From positions 1 through 6,270 of the forward strand of contig JAGQNU010000052.1 of NCBI GenBank assembly GCA_020427905.1: DNA of 6,270 nucleotides, read 5' to 3'. Origin of the DNA: Candidatus Saccharimonadota bacterium (GTDB taxonomy: Bacteria; Patescibacteriota; Saccharimonadia; Saccharimonadales; UBA7683). A program made the position numbers and the translations under genes. Below the pieces are notes generated by a model. It made no database searches. It saw only the letters and a list, made by a program, of their open reading frames with translations, and was not told the origin of the DNA. Each line of letters begins with the position of its first letter. The stretch's first letter is position 1. Below are positions 5,779-6,270 of this stretch, piece by piece.

Positions 5779-6220
5779 TCCCGGCACAGGCATCGTTGGC
5801 TTTGGTGTGATTGATGTCGTTGGCCAAGCCAAAACCATGGTTGATGCTGGCGTTATCAGAACCCCAGCTCACCAAGCTGATGAACAACGTCTCGCTACCA
5901 TCTATGATGAGCTCACGGAGATTATCGAGACCAATAAGCCAGAGGTGATGGTGGTCGAGAAGTTGTTTTTTACAAACAACATTACGACAGGCATGAGCGT
6001 GAGCCAGGCGCGCGGCGTTATCTTGCTAGCAGGTGAGCAAGCCAAGCTGAAGCTAATCGAATACACACCGCTACAGATCAAGCAATCTTTGACTGGTGAC
6101 GGCAAAGCCAGCAAACAACAGGTACAGCAGATGGTAAAAACCATCCTGAAACTTAAACAGGTCCCGCAGCCAGACGATTGCGCCGATGCGCTCGCCGCCG
6201 CCCTCACATTCGCCCCCTAA
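5759..6220 (+). CDS. ruvC: Holliday junction resolvase RuvC
   Basis: RuvC is the crossover-junction endonuclease that cuts Holliday junctions as a dimer together with RuvAB. The 153-residue product has the full catalytic set: D7 in LGIDPGTG, E67 in VVEKLFF, and D140 and D143 in DDCADALAAA. The VSQARGVILLA segment (81-91) and the TPLQIKQSLTGDGKASKQQV segment also match the family. The protein ends almost directly after the final catalytic helix (LTFAP), about 10-20 residues shorter than many homologues. The start overlaps the end of the preceding phosphatase gene by 20 bases. The nearest Shine-Dalgarno-like run (GAGGGAG, 5739-5745) is 13 bases away, longer than usual, so translational coupling is likely. 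The start is secure because MRILGIDPG is the normal N-terminus. ruvA and ruvB are not in the window. Confidence 0.97.
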   Translation: MRILGIDPGTGIVGFGVIDVVGQAKTMVDAGVIRTPAHQADEQRLATIYDELTEIIETNKPEVMVVEKLFFTNNITTGMSVSQARGVILLAGEQAKLKLIEYTPLQIKQSLTGDGKASKQQVQQMVKTILKLKQVPQPDDCADALAAALTFAP

Positions 6221-6235
6221 AATTTACATATTATA

Positions 6236-6268
6236 CAAGGATCATCCCTGCTACAGGGATGATCCTTG
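6236..6268 (+). terminator. Perfect 15-bp hairpin after ruvC, probable terminator
   Basis: The arms 6236-6250 and 6254-6268 are exact reverse complements around a CTA loop, starting 16 bases after the ruvC stop codon. The stem is strong and well placed for termination, but the window ends 2 bases later, so any U-tract on this strand cannot be seen. On the other strand the stem is followed by an AT-rich but not T-pure run, so it may serve a convergent neighbour. The same stem could instead be part of a mobile or regulatory repeat. Confidence 0.55.
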
Positions 6269-6270
6269 CA

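Noticed and set aside
5518..5838. Minus-strand frame of 106 codons across the phosphatase/ruvC junction
   Set aside because: Both overlapped plus-strand genes have clear catalytic motifs, and the antisense product resembles no family and lacks start signals.

Overview
The window reads as a compact bacterial genome segment. All six full-length genes lie on the + strand and are separated by 21 to 62 bases, or overlap. The translations recognised by motif are a YHYH-domain membrane protein, a short ComEC-type DNA-uptake channel without its usual C-terminal metallo-beta-lactamase part, YebC (TACO1 family), a lamin-tail-domain surface protein with cysteine-rich repeats, an inositol-monophosphatase-superfamily enzyme, and the Holliday-junction resolvase RuvC. 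This gene mix, the tight packing, the short ComEC and the apparently leaderless genes suggest a Candidate Phyla Radiation (Patescibacteria) bacterium, most likely Saccharibacteria (TM7). That placement is inference from family knowledge, since no search was possible. TGA acts as a normal stop (5776-5778), which argues against the Gracilibacteria/SR1 code.

Layout: 2-43 may be the tail of an upstream gene. 73-1149 encodes the YHYH protein, anchored by one N-terminal membrane segment. 1171-2625 is comEC. 2664-3377 is yebC, the only gene with a clear Shine-Dalgarno at normal distance. 3416-4909 encodes a secreted, C-terminally membrane-anchored protein with two lamin-tail domains and four 26-residue C-X12-C repeats. 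A hairpin terminator (4926-4953) follows it. 4972-5778 is the IMPase-like gene, overlapped by ruvC (5759-6220), and a perfect 15-bp hairpin closes the window.

The main regulatory signal is a recurring one. Extended -10 elements (TG-N-TATnnT) end only 6 or 7 bases before the ATG of the YHYH, comEC and IMPase genes, and a weaker candidate has the same geometry at the lamin-tail gene. Transcription should therefore begin at or next to the start codon, giving leaderless mRNAs. This geometry also decides the start of the YHYH gene (73 rather than 61).

Biologically, the YHYH, ComEC and lamin-tail proteins are envelope or surface proteins, while YebC, the phosphatase and RuvC are cytosolic housekeeping proteins. 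I see no tRNA, rRNA, CRISPR array, insertion sequence, phage or defence gene. The most novel-looking content is the lamin-tail/cysteine-repeat surface protein and the leaderless promoter layout.
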